Origin: Candidatus Sulfotelmatobacter sp.
GTDB taxonomy: Bacteria > Acidobacteriota > Terriglobia > Terriglobales > Acidobacteriaceae
Assembly: GCA_030044775.1 (NCBI GenBank)
Contig: JASICF010000195.1
Span: forward strand, 1 to 6,699
Length of the DNA: 6,699 nt
Direction: 5' to 3'
Both the position numbers and the translations under genes were made by a program. The notes beneath the pieces are model-generated. The model ran no database searches. It was given only the letters and a program-made list of their open reading frames with translations, and had not been told where the DNA came from. Of this stretch, positions 6,269-6,699 are shown piece by piece (position 1 is the first letter of the stretch; the number at the start of each line of letters is the position of its first letter).

Positions 6269-6297
6269 ATCTTACCTTTTTTCCCCCCGCAGGTCAC
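6269..6297 (-). promoter_or_regulatory. Candidate sigma70-type promoter for the membrane protein / GDPD run
   Basis: On the minus strand GTGACC (6292-6297, 4/6 to TTGACA) is followed after exactly 17 bases by TAAGAT (6269-6274, 4/6 to TATAAT). Transcription would begin near 6262 and give a leader of about 46 bases to ATG 6216. The position upstream of a three-gene run and the exact 17-base spacing support it; the match quality is moderate. Confidence 0.4.
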
Positions 6298-6342
6298 TCC
6301 GTCGATTGCGATGTCAGGCCACTCGCCGGTCGCAACGCGATG

Positions 6343-6370
6343 TTCTCAGTCATACGCCCTTCGGTAAGAT
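6343..6370 (+). promoter_or_regulatory. Candidate promoter for the HAD hydrolase, possibly leaderless
   Basis: TTCTCA (6343-6348, 4/6 to TTGACA), a 16-base spacer, then TAAGAT (6365-6370, 4/6 to TATAAT). Only six bases separate the -10 from the ATG at 6377, so the start of transcription would fall at or next to the start codon. No Shine-Dalgarno is seen, consistent with a leaderless mRNA. Confidence 0.35.
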
Positions 6371-6376
6371 ACAAGC

Positions 6377-6699
6377 ATGAAATCGAGGCGCGCCATTTTC
6401 TTCGACGTCGGCAACACGCTCCTTTTTCCGAACCGAGCGAAAATCATGTCCCCAATTGCAACCGAGCGGCACCTCAAACTCGATCAATGGCAGGCGCTGG
6501 AGAGAAAGACGAAAATGAAATTCGATCGCGGCATGCAGCATGGACAAGTCGATCACGGCTTCTGGTGGATTTTTCACACCTACCTTCTCGAAGGGCTAGG
6601 AGAGAGCTTTCTTCATCGCGATGAACTGGTTGCCAACACTCGCAACTCCGCCAACTGGGACCAGATTCTTCCAGGAACGCGCGAGACACTTCAGCGTAT
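6377..6699 (+). CDS. HAD-superfamily hydrolase, N-terminal part (cut by right edge)
   Basis: An open frame from ATG 6377 to the window end, 107 full codons. It starts MKSRRAIFFDVGNTLLFPN: hydrophobic beta-1 followed by HAD motif I, D10-V-G-N-T14, with nucleophile D10. The position two residues later, usually the Asp acid/base of phosphatases (DxDxT), is Gly12, a variant common in a branch of HAD proteins often annotated simply as HAD hydrolases. Residues about 20-90 form a mostly helical cap (type C1) with an aromatic GFWWIFHTYLLEGLG (61-75). ILPGTRETLQR (97-107) is the usual return to the core, where a later motif-II Ser/Thr strand would follow outside the window. Substrate cannot be told. 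It is divergent from the small membrane protein gene. Confidence 0.85.
   Translation, partial: MKSRRAIFFDVGNTLLFPNRAKIMSPIATERHLKLDQWQALERKTKMKFDRGMQHGQVDHGFWWIFHTYLLEGLGESFLHRDELVANTRNSANWDQILPGTRETLQR

Noticed and set aside
6217..6297. Upstream extension of the membrane protein to GTG 6297 or ATG 6270, including an LFSC lipobox-like motif
   Set aside because: There is no hydrophobic signal helix before the cysteine, the codon use differs from the rest of the gene, and the starts overlap a plausible promoter. The AAGG before ATG 6270 keeps this alternative open but less likely.
1..6699. Search for a defence system, mobile element, CRISPR array or phage genes
   Set aside because: No transposase, integrase, recombinase, toxin-antitoxin pair, nuclease or regularly spaced repeats were seen. 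MazG here is the two-domain house-cleaning enzyme with no mazEF-like toxin or antitoxin beside it.

Overview
This is a chromosomal window from a moderately G+C-rich bacterium. It carries seven protein genes packed closely on both strands, the first and last cut by the window edges. I see no mobile element, CRISPR array, tRNA or rRNA. The gene set, the weak Shine-Dalgarno signals and the style of the small proteins fit a soil Acidobacteriota (Terriglobia-like) genome. That assignment is an inference from gene content, not proof.

Left region (1-2812, minus strand): an apparent operon read right to left. It runs mazG (house-cleaning NTP pyrophosphohydrolase), then a COG3375-type GNAT acyltransferase whose GTG start overlaps the mazG stop, then an enolase-superfamily enzyme of the o-succinylbenzoate synthase / N-succinylamino acid racemase (OSBS/NSAR) family that runs off the left edge. 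The GNAT + NSAR pair is the known arrangement of a pathway that converts D-amino acids to L-amino acids through N-succinyl intermediates. The expected third enzyme, a desuccinylase, could lie just outside the window.

Centre (2813-5441): a 272-base divergent intergenic region holding several short inverted repeats separates mazG from glpD. GlpD is the FAD-dependent glycerol-3-phosphate dehydrogenase, on the plus strand. Only 23 bases past its stop, and convergent with it, lies a cytoplasmic UgpQ-type glycerophosphodiester phosphodiesterase (GDPD). Together they would turn glycerophosphodiesters from phospholipid turnover into glycerol 3-phosphate and then dihydroxyacetone phosphate.

Right region (5487-6699): upstream of the GDPD, on the same minus strand and tightly spaced, are a small Cys-cluster/coiled-coil protein and a small membrane protein, neither of known function. 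A second divergent promoter region (6217-6376) separates them from a plus-strand HAD-family hydrolase that is cut by the right edge. A recurring GTAAGAT sequence in the intergenic regions looks like a -10 element; in two places it sits where a promoter would be expected.

Most of the window is ordinary metabolism. The items that most merit a second look are the mazG-GNAT-NSAR operon, the two uncharacterised small proteins linked to the GDPD, and the shared promoter-like motif.
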